From: Aminobacter carboxidus
Lineage (GTDB): Bacteria > Pseudomonadota > Alphaproteobacteria > Rhizobiales > Rhizobiaceae
Assembly (NCBI RefSeq): GCF_014863355.1
Contig: NZ_JACZEP010000001.1
Span: forward strand, 496,001-560,000
Length of the DNA: 64,000 nucleotides
Direction of reading: 5' to 3'
Positions 1 through 8,068 of the stretch are shown piece after piece (within the stretch, counting starts at the first letter, position 1; every line of letters begins with the position of its first letter). A program made the translations under genes and the position numbers. Under the pieces are notes generated by a model that saw only the letters and a list, made by a program, of their open reading frames with translations, did no database searches and had not been told where the DNA came from.

Positions 1-93
1 GTTCATTGAGATCACCAGGCGACGCTTTTTCCCGCCGATATGTAGAATGACTTGTTGATTGTGCCGCGCCTTTTCTTTATCCAGCGGCGCAAC

Positions 94-184
94 GGAGAGG
101 TGGCCGAGTGGTCGAAGGCGCTCCCCTGCTAAGGGAGTAGAGGTCAAAAGCTTCTCGTGGGTTCGAATCCCATCCTCTCCGCCA
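94..184 (+). tRNA. tRNA-Ser (anticodon GCT)
   Basis: Decodes AGC/AGU serine codons. The acceptor arms at 94-100 and 174-180 pair perfectly (GGAGAGG with CCTCTCC), followed by discriminator G181 and an encoded CCA at 182-184. The anticodon stem is CTCCC/GGGAG (121-125, 133-137) around loop CTGCTAA, so the anticodon GCT lies at 128-130. A long variable arm (from 138) and the T-loop TTCGAAT are typical of a class II serine tRNA. It stands alone, about 150 bp upstream of the porin gene. Confidence 0.97.
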
Positions 185-333
185 GCCCAATTCCATCTCC
201 TTCCAAAAACCGCTGAACCTCCAGAGATTTCAATCGCTTGCGGCATCGCCGTCGGGCTGCACGAACCGTTTAATCGCGGCTTTGCGTTCTCATTTCTCGA
301 TCTTCAGTCGCGATTCTGACTGGAGGTCAGAAA

Positions 334-1311
334 ATGAACATTAAGAGCCTTCTTCTCGGCTCCGCTGCGGCTCTGCTCGCAGTCTCCGGCGCTCGTGCGG
401 CCGACGCTGTCGTCGTCGCTGAGCCGGAACCCATGGAATACGTCCGCATCTGCGACGTTTACGGCGCGGGCTTCTACTACATCCCCGGCACCGAGACCTG
501 CCTCAAGATCGGCGGCCTCGTTCGTTACCAGATCGACTGGACCGACAACGACGACGGCTGGAAGAAGACCACGACGGCTCGTCTGAAGCTCGATGCCCGT
601 TCGGAGACCGAGTACGGTACGTTCAAGCGTTATATCGAGACCTCGATTTCGAACGCAGGCAGCATGACCCTGCGTTATGCCTACTTCGAACTCGGTGGCC
701 TGATGATCGGCCGCAACGACACCCTCTTCGACGGTGCGCTGTCGGGCGAGTTCGACAAGGGCGGCGGCGACTTCATCAACCAGATCCGTTACACCTTCGA
801 CGCCGGCAACGGCATCGCAGTGTCGGTGTCGCTCGAAGAAGCTGACACCAACTACGACTACACCCCGAACGTCGCCGGCAAGGTGTCGATCGCTCAGGGC
901 TGGGGTAGCGTGGACCTGTTTGCTGCCTACGACGCGACCGCTGAAGAATACGCAGTGAAGGGTGTTGCCAAGTTCAAGGCAACCGACGCCCTCACTCTCG
1001 AGGCCCTGGCAAGCTACAACTCGGGCCTCAGCTTCTACGGCATCGGCTACGAGTGGTCGGTCGGCGGCTACGCCAAGTACCAGGTCAGCGAGAAGCTGGC
1101 GATCGGTGCCGGTGGTCAGTACTTCGGTGACCGCTTCGAAGACGCCGCTCCGGCTGTCGTCCTCGGCAACAACGACTGGGCCATCGGCGCAGTTGTCGAC
1201 TACACGGTCGTCGAGAACCTGACCGCCAAGCTGGCAGTCAACTACAACGACGGCGAAAGCTACGCCGACGGCGCTTTCTCGGGCTTCCTGCGTCTCGACG
1301 CTTCGTTCTAA
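334..1311 (+). CDS. Outer-membrane porin, Rhizobiales Porin_2 family
   Basis: A 325-residue general-diffusion porin of the Brucella Omp2/rhizobial Porin_2 type. Residues 1-22 are a signal peptide ending in ARA-AD. The mature N-terminus has the two conserved cysteines of this family, in the motifs VRICDVYG and ETCLKIGG, and then alternating beta strands end in an aromatic C-terminal residue (LRLDASF), the outer-membrane assembly signal. Aromatic and Gly/Asp-rich strand/turn composition fits a 16-stranded barrel. GGAGGT at 322-327 lies 6 bases before the ATG and decides the start. Codon use is highly biased (GGC, CTC, AAG), as expected for an abundant protein. It is monocistronic, with a strong terminator directly behind. 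Confidence 0.95.
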   Translation: MNIKSLLLGSAAALLAVSGARAADAVVVAEPEPMEYVRICDVYGAGFYYIPGTETCLKIGGLVRYQIDWTDNDDGWKKTTTARLKLDARSETEYGTFKRYIETSISNAGSMTLRYAYFELGGLMIGRNDTLFDGALSGEFDKGGGDFINQIRYTFDAGNGIAVSVSLEEADTNYDYTPNVAGKVSIAQGWGSVDLFAAYDATAEEYAVKGVAKFKATDALTLEALASYNSGLSFYGIGYEWSVGGYAKYQVSEKLAIGAGGQYFGDRFEDAAPAVVLGNNDWAIGAVVDYTVVENLTAKLAVNYNDGESYADGAFSGFLRLDASF

Positions 1312-1336
1312 TCAGCTCACAAGCTGATTTAAGGAA

Positions 1337-1364
1337 AACCCGGCGGGCAACCGCCGGGTTTTTT
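1337..1364 (+). terminator. Rho-independent terminator of the porin gene
   Basis: A perfect 10-bp stem, AACCCGGCGG (1337-1346) with CCGCCGGGTT (1351-1360), closes a GCAA tetraloop and is followed by a T run to 1364. It begins 25 bases after the porin stop codon. Confidence 0.95.
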
Positions 1365-1513
1365 GTGCTGTCGTCTTGTATGTCAGACAACGCGGCGCAT
1401 CGCGGCTCTCAAGGCGAGCCGTTAGCAATTTGCCCAATGTGCCTTGCAATCCGTCTGCTGTCGGCAGTCTAGCTGCGAGGCCAGCCCGATCGCTGATCAG
1501 GCCGGCAAGCCGG

Positions 1514-2464
1514 TCAGGCTTTTGCGGAAAAGGCCGTCGCAGTGTCTGCTTCTCGCAGAAAGGCTGCGATCGTCGCCGGCAGGTTTCCCGTCTCCAGAAG
1601 CGGCGCGTGGCCTTGGCCTTCGACGGTGATCGCTTCGAAGCGAGGATGACGCCGGCGCATCTCTTCGAGCGTTTCCGCTGACAGCAGCCGCGAGTTGGCG
1701 CCGCGGATCGTCAGCACCGGCACGGATGCAAGCGCTTCGAACTGCGGCCAGAGATCAGGCAATGGCCGGGTGAGATCCATCGCCAGCACGGTGTTGAGCA
1801 GGGCCGGGTCGTAATCGGCGACCGGCGTGCCCGCCTCGTCGCGATAGATGGCGTGGACGAAGCGGTGCCAGTCGGCATCCGACAACGCCGGAAACGCCTC
1901 GCCATGGACGTCTTTTTGAATCCGGACAGCCTCCGTGAAGTCAGCCGGGCGAGGGGCATTCCCCAGATATGAGCTGATATGGGCAAGGCCTGCCGTCTCG
2001 ATCACCGGGCCGATGTCGTTGAGCACCACCGCCTTGATCAGGGCAGGGCGCATCATCGTGAGCACATGGATGATCAGGCCGCCGCGCGACGTACCGATGA
2101 AGGCCGCTTGGCCGACGCCGAGTGCGTTGAGGCCGGCGATGACGTCGGCTGCTTCGACCCCGACATTATAGTTCTGCCAATTCGAGTCGTAGGCCGACCG
2201 TCCCCTTCCGCGATAGTCGAAGCATATGATTCGGCGCGGCTTTTCGGGAGCGTTGGCGAGGTGGAGCGCCAGATTGTGGAAATCCCTGGCGTTGCGGGTC
2301 AGGCCGGGCAGACAGACGACCGGGCAGTTGCCGGGGTGAGCGGCTGGGCCATAGTCTGCCTCGGTGCCATAGATTCGCGCATGCAGCTTCAGGCCGTCAT
2401 GAGACGCATAAAAGAAGTCCGAATAGCCGTCTTCGCTGGCCACCAATTGCATCCCCCATGGCAT
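1514..2464 (-). CDS. Alpha/beta-fold hydrolase
   Basis: A serine hydrolase of the alpha/beta-hydrolase fold, about 316 residues; the substrate is not predictable. The nucleophile elbow is the motif GTSRGG (family G-x-S-x-G). The oxyanion-side motif HPGNCPVVCLPGL precedes it, and the catalytic His lies near the end in GQGHAPLLE. A cap region with LPDLWPQFEAL lies between them. The start is uncertain: GTG at 2479, ATG at 2464 and ATG at 2452 are all in frame with no convincing ribosome site; 2464 is chosen as the first ATG. It converges on the porin gene and shares only a short intergenic stretch with it. It follows the lytic transglycosylase gene on the same strand after about 80 bp, so co-transcription is possible. 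Confidence 0.85.
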   Translation of the reverse strand: MPWGMQLVASEDGYSDFFYASHDGLKLHARIYGTEADYGPAAHPGNCPVVCLPGLTRNARDFHNLALHLANAPEKPRRIICFDYRGRGRSAYDSNWQNYNVGVEAADVIAGLNALGVGQAAFIGTSRGGLIIHVLTMMRPALIKAVVLNDIGPVIETAGLAHISSYLGNAPRPADFTEAVRIQKDVHGEAFPALSDADWHRFVHAIYRDEAGTPVADYDPALLNTVLAMDLTRPLPDLWPQFEALASVPVLTIRGANSRLLSAETLEEMRRRHPRFEAITVEGQGHAPLLETGNLPATIAAFLREADTATAFSAKA

Positions 2465-2543
2465 ACGTGCCTGCTGCACCGGCCCGAACTAGCTACCGGG
2501 GCGGTCGGGGGAGGTCAATTGCGGGCGCGGGGCAGGGCAGATG

Positions 2544-4586
2544 TCAGCGGCCGTTCACCAGGTCGCCATTGATGTCGTAGCTGCCCGACAGCCGCATCTT
2601 GTAGACCTGATAGTTCTCCATCACGCGCTGGACGTAGCTGCGCGTCTCCGCGTAGGGGATGCGCTCGATCCAGTCGACGACGGTGTCGACGTCCTTGCCA
2701 CGCGGGTCGCCGTAGCGCGCGATCCACTGGTCGGCGCGGCGCGGGCCGGCATTATAGCCGGCGAAGGTCAGCACATAGGAGCCGTTGAAGCGGCCGAGCT
2801 GCTCGCCAAGGAAGCTCGCCCCCAAGGTGGCGTTGTAGCCGGCGTCAGAGGTCAGGCGTTCCTGCGAAAAGGCCATGCCGGCCTTTTTCGCGAGATCCTT
2901 AGCCGTCCCCGGCATCAGCTGCAGCAGTCCACGCGCGCCGGCGCTTGAGACGGCCGAGACCTTGAACTCGCTTTCCTGACGCGCGATGGCGTAGGCCAGC
3001 GCTTTGCCCGAGCCTGAAATATTGGCCGAGCCGGGAATGACCCCGATCGGATGCGACAAGGCGCCGACGTCGAGGCCACGCTGGGCGGCGATCTTGCCGA
3101 CGCGCAGGGCCAGATAGTGGTTGTCCTGCTTCTCGGCCATGACCGCGAGCAGCGCCAGTTCGCCCGGGCTGTTCAGCTGCGAGGCGAGATCGCGATAGAG
3201 CATCTCGGCGTATGCCGGGTAGCCGGCGCCCTCGAGCCGGGTGATCGCGCTGACGGCTTCGCGGCCGGCAAATGTCTGGCGGTCGGCAGCGGTCGGCGCG
3301 GGATAGGCGACGTTGAGCGCCTTGCGGCCGATTCGTTCGGCGGCAAGCTGGCCGTAGAAGCTGGTGCCATAGGTGGCGGCGCGGGCGAAATAGTCCTTGG
3401 CATTGCCGGGCCCACCTGCCTCGGCCGAGCGGCCGAGCCAGTAATAAGCCCGCGACAGCGAGATCGGGCTGCCGGCGATCTTGGCGATGCGCTCGAAATG
3501 GCCCGCAGCCAGCTTGGCGTCGTTGAGACCGCGCAGCGCATACCAGCCGGCGTGGAATTCGGCATCGGCGGCATTCGTTGCGTTTTCGGCCGAGTGTGCT
3601 GCGGCGATCCGGTAGGCAGTCCTGGCGTCGCCCTTGTCGAGCAGTTCGCGCGAAAGCACGCGGCGTTCGACCCACCAGCTGTCGGGGTCGATCAGGCTGG
3701 CGCGGTCCTTCGGCGCCTTGAGCATGACGGCTGCGGCTTCGGTGAACTTCTCCTGCTTGCGCAGAAGACGCGCCTTGGCAAAGACATAGCCGGCCGACCG
3801 CTGGCTTGTGGGAACCGCGTCGAGCAGTGCTGCCGCCTTCTTGTCGCCCTTGATGACGGCTGCCCAGGCGTCAGCCAGCGGCTTTGCTCCGGCAAGGTCG
3901 GCGACGCGGGCAGCGGAATTCACCCGGTCGGCATAAAGCATCCGCTCCATGCGAATGCGATGGTCGGCGACGGGGATCAGGCCGCCAAAATCCTTGAGGA
4001 CGGCGAGCTCGTATTTGGCGTCTAGCTTTTCATTGCGCCAGTAGGGCAGCAACGTGGCCAGTGCCACCTTGGCATTGCCGAGCTGCATCTGGGCGCGGGC
4101 GAGCAACAGCGCGCCTTCGATCGTCTGCGGCTCGCTGCCGGCAAAGGCCTGCACGACGACGTTGGGACCTGGCGCTTCGCGCGCCATGGCACGTTCGCTG
4201 TTGCGGCGAAGCGTGGCGAGCCCGGGCCAGCCGGGCAGGGCCCGTGCTGCGGCCGCGATATCGGCGCTCGGCACCTGGTCGCCGCCATTGAGGGCGATCG
4301 CCCACATCAGGATGTGGCGGTCGAGCGCGGTTGCGGGCAAGGCGTCGCGCACGGCACGCGCCTGCGCCAGATCGCCGCTCGACAGGGCGTCGAGCCCGCT
4401 CTTGAGCTGGTCGATGGCGCCGAAGGCGGCGCGGGCCGCATCTGCCTTGCCGATCGAGGCAAACGGGATGGCCGACGTTGCCTGCGGGTCGAGCGCAGAG
4501 CTCCCGGCGGGGAGGGGTGCCAGGGCAATGAAGGCGCTCAACAGCGCAATATGATGCGGCCTGGCAGCCGGAATGATCTTGGTCAT
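2544..4586 (-). CDS. Soluble lytic murein transglycosylase (Slt family)
   Basis: A periplasmic enzyme that cleaves the MurNAc-GlcNAc bond of peptidoglycan, releasing 1,6-anhydromuropeptides. It is 680 residues with an N-terminal signal peptide (about 1-30). A long alpha-helical superhelix of TPR-like pairs (about 40-480) matches the doughnut domain of Slt70. The C-terminal SLT domain (about 515-650) carries the catalytic Glu in AIARQESEF, followed by SSAGARGLLQLMPGT and TFAGYNAGPRR, the standard GLMQ and AYNAG signatures. AAGGA directly precedes the ATG at 4586. It is divergent from dapA across a 231-bp region. Length and domain order are normal for rhizobial homologues. Confidence 0.94.
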   Translation of the reverse strand: MTKIIPAARPHHIALLSAFIALAPLPAGSSALDPQATSAIPFASIGKADAARAAFGAIDQLKSGLDALSSGDLAQARAVRDALPATALDRHILMWAIALNGGDQVPSADIAAAARALPGWPGLATLRRNSERAMAREAPGPNVVVQAFAGSEPQTIEGALLLARAQMQLGNAKVALATLLPYWRNEKLDAKYELAVLKDFGGLIPVADHRIRMERMLYADRVNSAARVADLAGAKPLADAWAAVIKGDKKAAALLDAVPTSQRSAGYVFAKARLLRKQEKFTEAAAVMLKAPKDRASLIDPDSWWVERRVLSRELLDKGDARTAYRIAAAHSAENATNAADAEFHAGWYALRGLNDAKLAAGHFERIAKIAGSPISLSRAYYWLGRSAEAGGPGNAKDYFARAATYGTSFYGQLAAERIGRKALNVAYPAPTAADRQTFAGREAVSAITRLEGAGYPAYAEMLYRDLASQLNSPGELALLAVMAEKQDNHYLALRVGKIAAQRGLDVGALSHPIGVIPGSANISGSGKALAYAIARQESEFKVSAVSSAGARGLLQLMPGTAKDLAKKAGMAFSQERLTSDAGYNATLGASFLGEQLGRFNGSYVLTFAGYNAGPRRADQWIARYGDPRGKDVDTVVDWIERIPYAETRSYVQRVMENYQVYKMRLSGSYDINGDLVNGR

Positions 4587-4817
4587 TCCTTATCCTTGCA
4601 GCTTACGATCAGGAGCGGGGCTTTCGAGCCTAGGTTCATGTGGTGAAGAGCGGGTTAATGAAAGGTTAGCGCGGTCGTTCGATTCGGCCCGATATAGGGT
4701 GCGGCCACACTTGCCGCAAATTGGTGTCGAGACTATGGTGCGCGGCCCTGCTTTCGGCTAGAAAGCCGGCGACATCAAAATGACCGCGAAACCGTAGGGT
4801 TCCTGGAGTTGGACGAC

Positions 4818-5699
4818 ATGCTGAGAGGCTCACTTACCGCGCTCGTGACACCATTCGAAAAGAATGGCCGTCTCGACGAGAAAGCCTTTCGCGAACTCGT
4901 CGAATGGCAGATCGCCGAAGGCACCACGGGTCTCGTTCCGGTCGGCACGACAGGCGAGTCGCCGACGCTGACCCATGACGAGCACCGCCATGTCGTGAAG
5001 ATGTGCGTCGAGGTTGCCCGCGGCCGCGTGCCCGTCATAGCCGGCGCCGGCTCGAACAACACCGAAGAGGCCGTCGGCCTGGTCAAGTATGCCGAGAGCG
5101 TCGGCGCGGACGCCGTCCTCGTCGTCACGCCCTATTACAACAAGCCGACGCAGCGCGGCCTTTATGCGCATTTCGCCGCCGTTGCCCAGGCAACGACGCT
5201 GCCTGTCATCATCTACAACATCCCGCCGCGTTCGATCATCGACATGATGCCGGAGACGATGGGCCGCCTGGCCCACGACTTCAAGAACATCGCCGGCGTC
5301 AAGGACGCGACCGGCAAGGTCGAGCGTGTCTCCGAACAGCGCATCACCTGCGGCACGGACTTCATCCAGCTCTCGGGCGAGGACGCTTCGGCCCTCGGCT
5401 TCAACGCGCATGGCGGCGTCGGCGCCATCTCGGTCACCTCGAATGTCGCGCCGCGTCTGTGCGCCGAGTTCCAGATCGCCAGCCTGGCCGGCGACAAGGA
5501 CAAGGCGCTCGAACTGCAGGACCGCCTGATGCCGCTGCACAAGGCGATCTTCATCGAGCCGGGCGCTTCGGGCGCGAAATACGCGCTGTCGCGCCTTGGC
5601 CGTATCGAAAACGTGCTGCGCTCGCCGCTGGTGACGATCGAGCAGTCGACCGCCGAGAAGATCGATGCGGCGATGAAGTTTGCCGGCCTCATCAACTGA
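4818..5699 (+). CDS. dapA: 4-hydroxy-tetrahydrodipicolinate synthase
   Basis: Condenses pyruvate with aspartate semialdehyde, the first committed step of the lysine/diaminopimelate pathway in the cytoplasm. It is a 293-residue TIM barrel, the usual length. Catalytic residues are visible: Schiff-base Lys162 in GVKDATGK, Tyr133 in IIYNIPPRS, and Thr44-Thr45 in VGTTGES. The ATG at 4818 is preceded by GGAG (4805-4808). An in-frame TTG at 4809 would add only three residues and lies too close to that site. smpB follows 234 bp downstream, the usual rhizobial order. Confidence 0.97.
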   Translation: MLRGSLTALVTPFEKNGRLDEKAFRELVEWQIAEGTTGLVPVGTTGESPTLTHDEHRHVVKMCVEVARGRVPVIAGAGSNNTEEAVGLVKYAESVGADAVLVVTPYYNKPTQRGLYAHFAAVAQATTLPVIIYNIPPRSIIDMMPETMGRLAHDFKNIAGVKDATGKVERVSEQRITCGTDFIQLSGEDASALGFNAHGGVGAISVTSNVAPRLCAEFQIASLAGDKDKALELQDRLMPLHKAIFIEPGASGAKYALSRLGRIENVLRSPLVTIEQSTAEKIDAAMKFAGLIN

Positions 5700-5933
5700 G
5701 TGCCCAAGGGTTGCGGAATTGCCACTTCGCAGCCATGTAAGCGCTCTAGGAATTGTGCCTCCTTCGAGGCTCGCCCTTCGGCTTCGCACTTCGCGATGAA
5801 GGAAATCAGCAACCGCAGCTGAAATCATGTTGCGCCATTCGCGCATGATTTTGGATGTGTGCTGCTTCCCCATCCCGAGGCTCGAAACCCGAACGGCAAG
5901 CCGTGAAGGCCGCACCAAACACGTAGCGACGTC
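5700..5933 (+). other. dapA-smpB intergenic region with imperfect hairpin
   Basis: A non-coding stretch of 234 bp. It contains a CCTTC (5761-5765) and GAAGG (5798-5802) pair enclosing Cys/Arg-codon-like GC-rich sequence, resembling the small palindromic repeats scattered through Mesorhizobium-type genomes. No T run follows, so it is not a convincing terminator. No open frame with a ribosome site was seen. Confidence 0.4.
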
Positions 5934-6413
5934 ATGAGCCAGGGCAAGAAATCCGACCCCAACAACAAGGTCGCCGCGGAAAACCGCAAGGCGCGCTTCA
6001 ACTATGAGGTTCTCGACACGCTCGAGGCCGGCCTGGTGCTGAGCGGCACCGAGGTCAAGGCGCTGCGCCTGGGGCAAGCCAACATCCAGGACTCCTATGC
6101 CTCGTTCGAGGGCGGGGAGCTGTGGCTGATCAATTCCTACGTGCCGGAATATCTGCAGGCCAACCGCTTCAACCACGAGACACGCCGCCGCCGCAAGCTG
6201 CTGGTCAACAAGCGCGAAATGGCCAAGCTCGCCCAGAGCATCGAGCGTGAAGGCATGACGCTGATTCCGCTCAAGATCTATTTCAACGACCGCGGCATGG
6301 CCAAGATGCTGCTCGCCGTCAGCCGCGGCAAGAAGCTGCACGACAAGCGCGAAACCGAAAAGCAGCGCGACTGGAATCGCGAAAAGGGCCGGTTGCTCAA
6401 GGAACGCGGCTAG
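5934..6413 (+). CDS. smpB: SsrA-binding protein SmpB
   Basis: The tmRNA-binding partner in trans-translation, which rescues stalled ribosomes. The 159-residue protein has the oligonucleotide-binding barrel with characteristic stretches [24 protein letters not shown], and [15 protein letters not shown]. It ends in the basic tail [20 protein letters not shown], which is disordered in solution and reads the A-site. The start ATG at 5934 gives the standard N-terminus. It lies between dapA and a repeat-rich spacer and is probably transcribed from its own promoter. Confidence 0.97.
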   Translation: MSQGKKSDPNNKVAAENRKARFNYEVLDTLEAGLVLSGTEVKALRLGQANIQDSYASFEGGELWLINSYVPEYLQANRFNHETRRRRKLLVNKREMAKLAQSIEREGMTLIPLKIYFNDRGMAKMLLAVSRGKKLHDKRETEKQRDWNREKGRLLKERG

Positions 6414-6555
6414 GGAGCGCTTATCCTTTTTCTCCAAGTTGGAGAAGATTGACAGCAGGGCGGATGAGCGCTCGTCATCCTGGGCGAGCGCAGCGAGACC
6501 AGGCACCTATTGATGGGCGATGGTGTCCTGCGACGCCGACCTTCTGTGTCCCGAT

Positions 6556-6609
6556 CCTTCGCACCCCCCTCTGGCCTGCCGGCCATCTCCCCCGCAAGGA
6601 GGGAGATTA
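6556..6609 (+). repeat. 54-bp palindromic repeat, copy 1 (forward)
   Basis: It matches the reverse complement of 6696-6749 with a single mismatch over 54 bp, and a diverged third copy lies at 13216-13263. The core contains the self-complementary stretch TGGCC-TGCC-GGCCA. With copy 2 it can form a long hairpin with an 86-base loop downstream of smpB. The whole 6414-6975 stretch holds no gene that I can support. Confidence 0.9.
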
Positions 6610-6695
6610 CGCCTGCGTCGGCGCCTCGCCCAATCATCGACGTAGCAAGGCTAATCCTTGCGGCATCACAGGATGAGCGCCGGCGGCGACGAGAT

Positions 6696-6749
6696 TAATC
6701 TCCCTCCTTGTGGGGGAGATGGCCGGCAGGCCAGAGGGGGGTGCGAAGG
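6696..6749 (-). repeat. 54-bp palindromic repeat, copy 2 (inverted)
   Basis: The inverted partner of 6556-6609, differing at one position (a T in place of C in the run before GGGGGAGAT). Such tail-to-tail pairs are typical of mobile REP/MITE-like palindromes. Confidence 0.9.
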
Positions 6750-6836
6750 AGCGCGACCGGGCCAATCCTGGGGTGCGAAGGTCGGTGCAAACGTGAGTTA
6801 ACCAACGCCTCGAATCGGCCTTCAGCGGCTGTCGAA

Positions 6837-6854
6837 ATACGCCATTTGCCGTAT
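6837..6854 (+). promoter_or_regulatory. Palindrome in the leader of unit A
   Basis: ATACGCCA-TT-TGCCGTAT, 8-bp arms with one mismatch, lies 122 bases before the mini-gene start. The same palindrome is perfect in unit B (7463-7480). Conservation of the dyad in both diverged leaders suggests a regulator-binding site or an RNA hairpin. Confidence 0.5.
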
Positions 6855-6975
6855 GCCAAAATCGGCGTCTTTCGGTCATTTCTCGGCGCAGACCACGATT
6901 TGGCGCCGCGTGGTTCGGCACCGGAGGCGGCGCCAGAGCGTCTTGGGCCGGACATCCGGTGAAAGGAACACATCG

Positions 6976-7194
6976 ATGAAGACGATCTTGATAGCAACGG
7001 CGGTGTCGCTGATGTTGGCGCCGGCGGCATTTGCCGCGGTGCCAGTTGCGGCAAACGCGGCCTCAAACGCCGTTGCCACCAGCCAGGCTACAAAAGACGG
7101 AGCCGTTCTGCTGGCCGCCGGACCCAATCGTACCGGAACCATCTCCATTCCGCGCGGCAAAGGCTTCATGGCGGGCAAGGGCTTTGCCGGTTGA
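6976..7194 (+). CDS. Small exported protein, paralogue A
   Basis: Unrecognised 72-residue protein. Residues 1-20 are a clear signal peptide (MKTILIATAVSLMLAPAAFA), cleaved after AFA. The mature part is Ala/Ser-rich (residues 21-45) and then basic and glycine-rich, ending GKGFMAGKGFAG. GAAAGGA at 6961-6967 is a good ribosome site 9 bases before the ATG; the longer upstream frame has no such support. The paralogue at 7613-7834 shares the signal peptide, the T-x-GGA-LL-type centre (TKDGAVLLA against TKGGAILLV) and the surrounding regulatory DNA. Function unknown; a small periplasmic or envelope protein is the safest reading. Confidence 0.75.
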   Translation: MKTILIATAVSLMLAPAAFAAVPVAANAASNAVATSQATKDGAVLLAAGPNRTGTISIPRGKGFMAGKGFAG

Positions 7195-7340
7195 GGCTGT
7201 CACTGAGGGGATCATCCAATCCGAGTGGTTGGCCGGCTCGGGCATTTGCCAAGCCGTGCCGTCCTCAAGATGGATGATGGCCTGACCAGAACCTTGCGGC
7301 TGGCGCCGCAGCCAGCCGTTCCATTTGCCAAGTGCCCCTT

Positions 7341-7376
7341 GCCCGGTTGTCGCCCCACAGCGCAACCGGGCTTTTT
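7341..7376 (+). terminator. Terminator of unit A
   Basis: The stem GCCCGGTTG (7341-7349) with CAACCGGGC (7363-7371) is followed by five T residues. The element is repeated almost base for base at 7993-8029. Confidence 0.9.
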
Positions 7377-7462
7377 CACTGGCGGCAAGCCGGGGCAAGG
7401 CAAGTTTTCCGTAAACCATCGGCTAACCAAGTCGCCGCAATCCAGGCCTGGCCGGCGTCGAA

Positions 7463-7480
7463 ATACGGCATCTGCCGTAT
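7463..7480 (+). promoter_or_regulatory. Perfect palindrome in the leader of unit B
   Basis: ATACGGCA-TC-TGCCGTAT, perfect 8-bp arms, 133 bases before the mini-gene start. It corresponds to 6837-6854 in unit A. Confidence 0.55.
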
Positions 7481-7612
7481 GCCAAAGTCCCGAGTTTGCT
7501 TCCATTTCTCCGTGCAGACCGCGTTTTTGGCGCAGGCGTGGTCCGGCACCAAGCGGGGGCGGTGCCATTTGCGTCACGCGACGGCCGGATGGCCAATGAA
7601 GGAGGTGAACCA

Positions 7613-7834
7613 ATGAAGACGATCATGATAGCAGCAATGGCAGGGCTGATGCTGTCGCCGGCGGCATTCGCCGCAGCACCGATGGCGGCAAAGACAGTGT
7701 CCAAGCCTGCGCTGAGCAGCCAGACGACAAAGGGCGGGGCGATCCTGCTGGTCAAGGGTAACGACAAGCCAACCAAGGGTGGTGCCTCAAGTAGCAAAGG
7801 CCCGGGAAAGAGTTCGTTTTTCGATCGCCGCTGA
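7613..7834 (+). CDS. Small exported protein, paralogue B
   Basis: Unrecognised 73-residue protein with a signal peptide (MKTIMIAAMAGLMLSPAAFA). The mature chain is rich in Lys, Ser and Gly and ends KGPGKSSFFDRR, so it is strongly basic. A near-perfect Shine-Dalgarno, AAGGAGGTGA at 7599-7608, precedes the ATG, implying strong translation. It is the tandem paralogue of 6976-7194: the first half is about two-thirds identical and the C-terminus is unrelated. No domain is recognised. Confidence 0.8.
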   Translation: MKTIMIAAMAGLMLSPAAFAAAPMAAKTVSKPALSSQTTKGGAILLVKGNDKPTKGGASSSKGPGKSSFFDRR

Positions 7835-7992
7835 GATTTGGGCGGGTTCTAATCCTGATTGAGCATGATCCTTGCCGAAGGCCGCTTTCGATCGGCCGCA
7901 GGCGAAATTGCCGTTCGGGATGCCGCTCCCGTGACCTCACGGCTGACGCTTCGCCGCGAGAAGCCAGCCGCTCCATTTGCCAAGTGCCCCTT

Positions 7993-8029
7993 GCCCGGTT
8001 GTCGCCCCACAGCGCAACCGGGCCTTTTT
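7993..8029 (+). terminator. Terminator of unit B
   Basis: The stem GCCCGGTTG (7993-8001) with CAACCGGGC (8015-8023) is followed by C and five T. It ends 40 bp before the convergent uracil-DNA glycosylase gene. Confidence 0.88.
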
Positions 8030-8068
8030 ATGGGAAACGTAACGGCGAAGAGCCGGGCTGCGCGGAAA

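Larger units (their letters stand above)
6799..7376 (+). repeat. Tandem transcription unit A (leader + mini-gene + terminator)
   Basis: This segment and 7424-8029 are diverged tandem copies. The leaders share the block from GTCGAAATACG to TATGCCAAA (6831-6861 with 7458-7487), then CATTTCTC, GCAGACC and GGCACC blocks in the same order. Both contain a 72/73-codon ORF starting MKTI. Both end with the same stretch of about 60 bp, CCATTTGCCAAGTGCCCC plus the terminator. Intergenic 7195-7612 therefore consists of terminator A and leader B rather than unknown sequence. Confidence 0.8.
7424..8029 (+). repeat. Tandem transcription unit B
   Basis: Second copy of the leader/mini-gene/terminator unit described at 6799-7376. 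The leader keeps the TAACCAA start, the palindrome and the later blocks. The ORF has diverged most at its C-terminus, while about 60 bp around the terminator are almost unchanged. Confidence 0.8.

Noticed and set aside
59-319. 86-codon frame over the tRNA-Ser gene
   Set aside because: It contains the tRNA and is therefore chance.
4830-6506. 558-codon minus-strand frame across dapA and smpB
   Set aside because: It runs through two core genes and their spacer and lacks a ribosome site.
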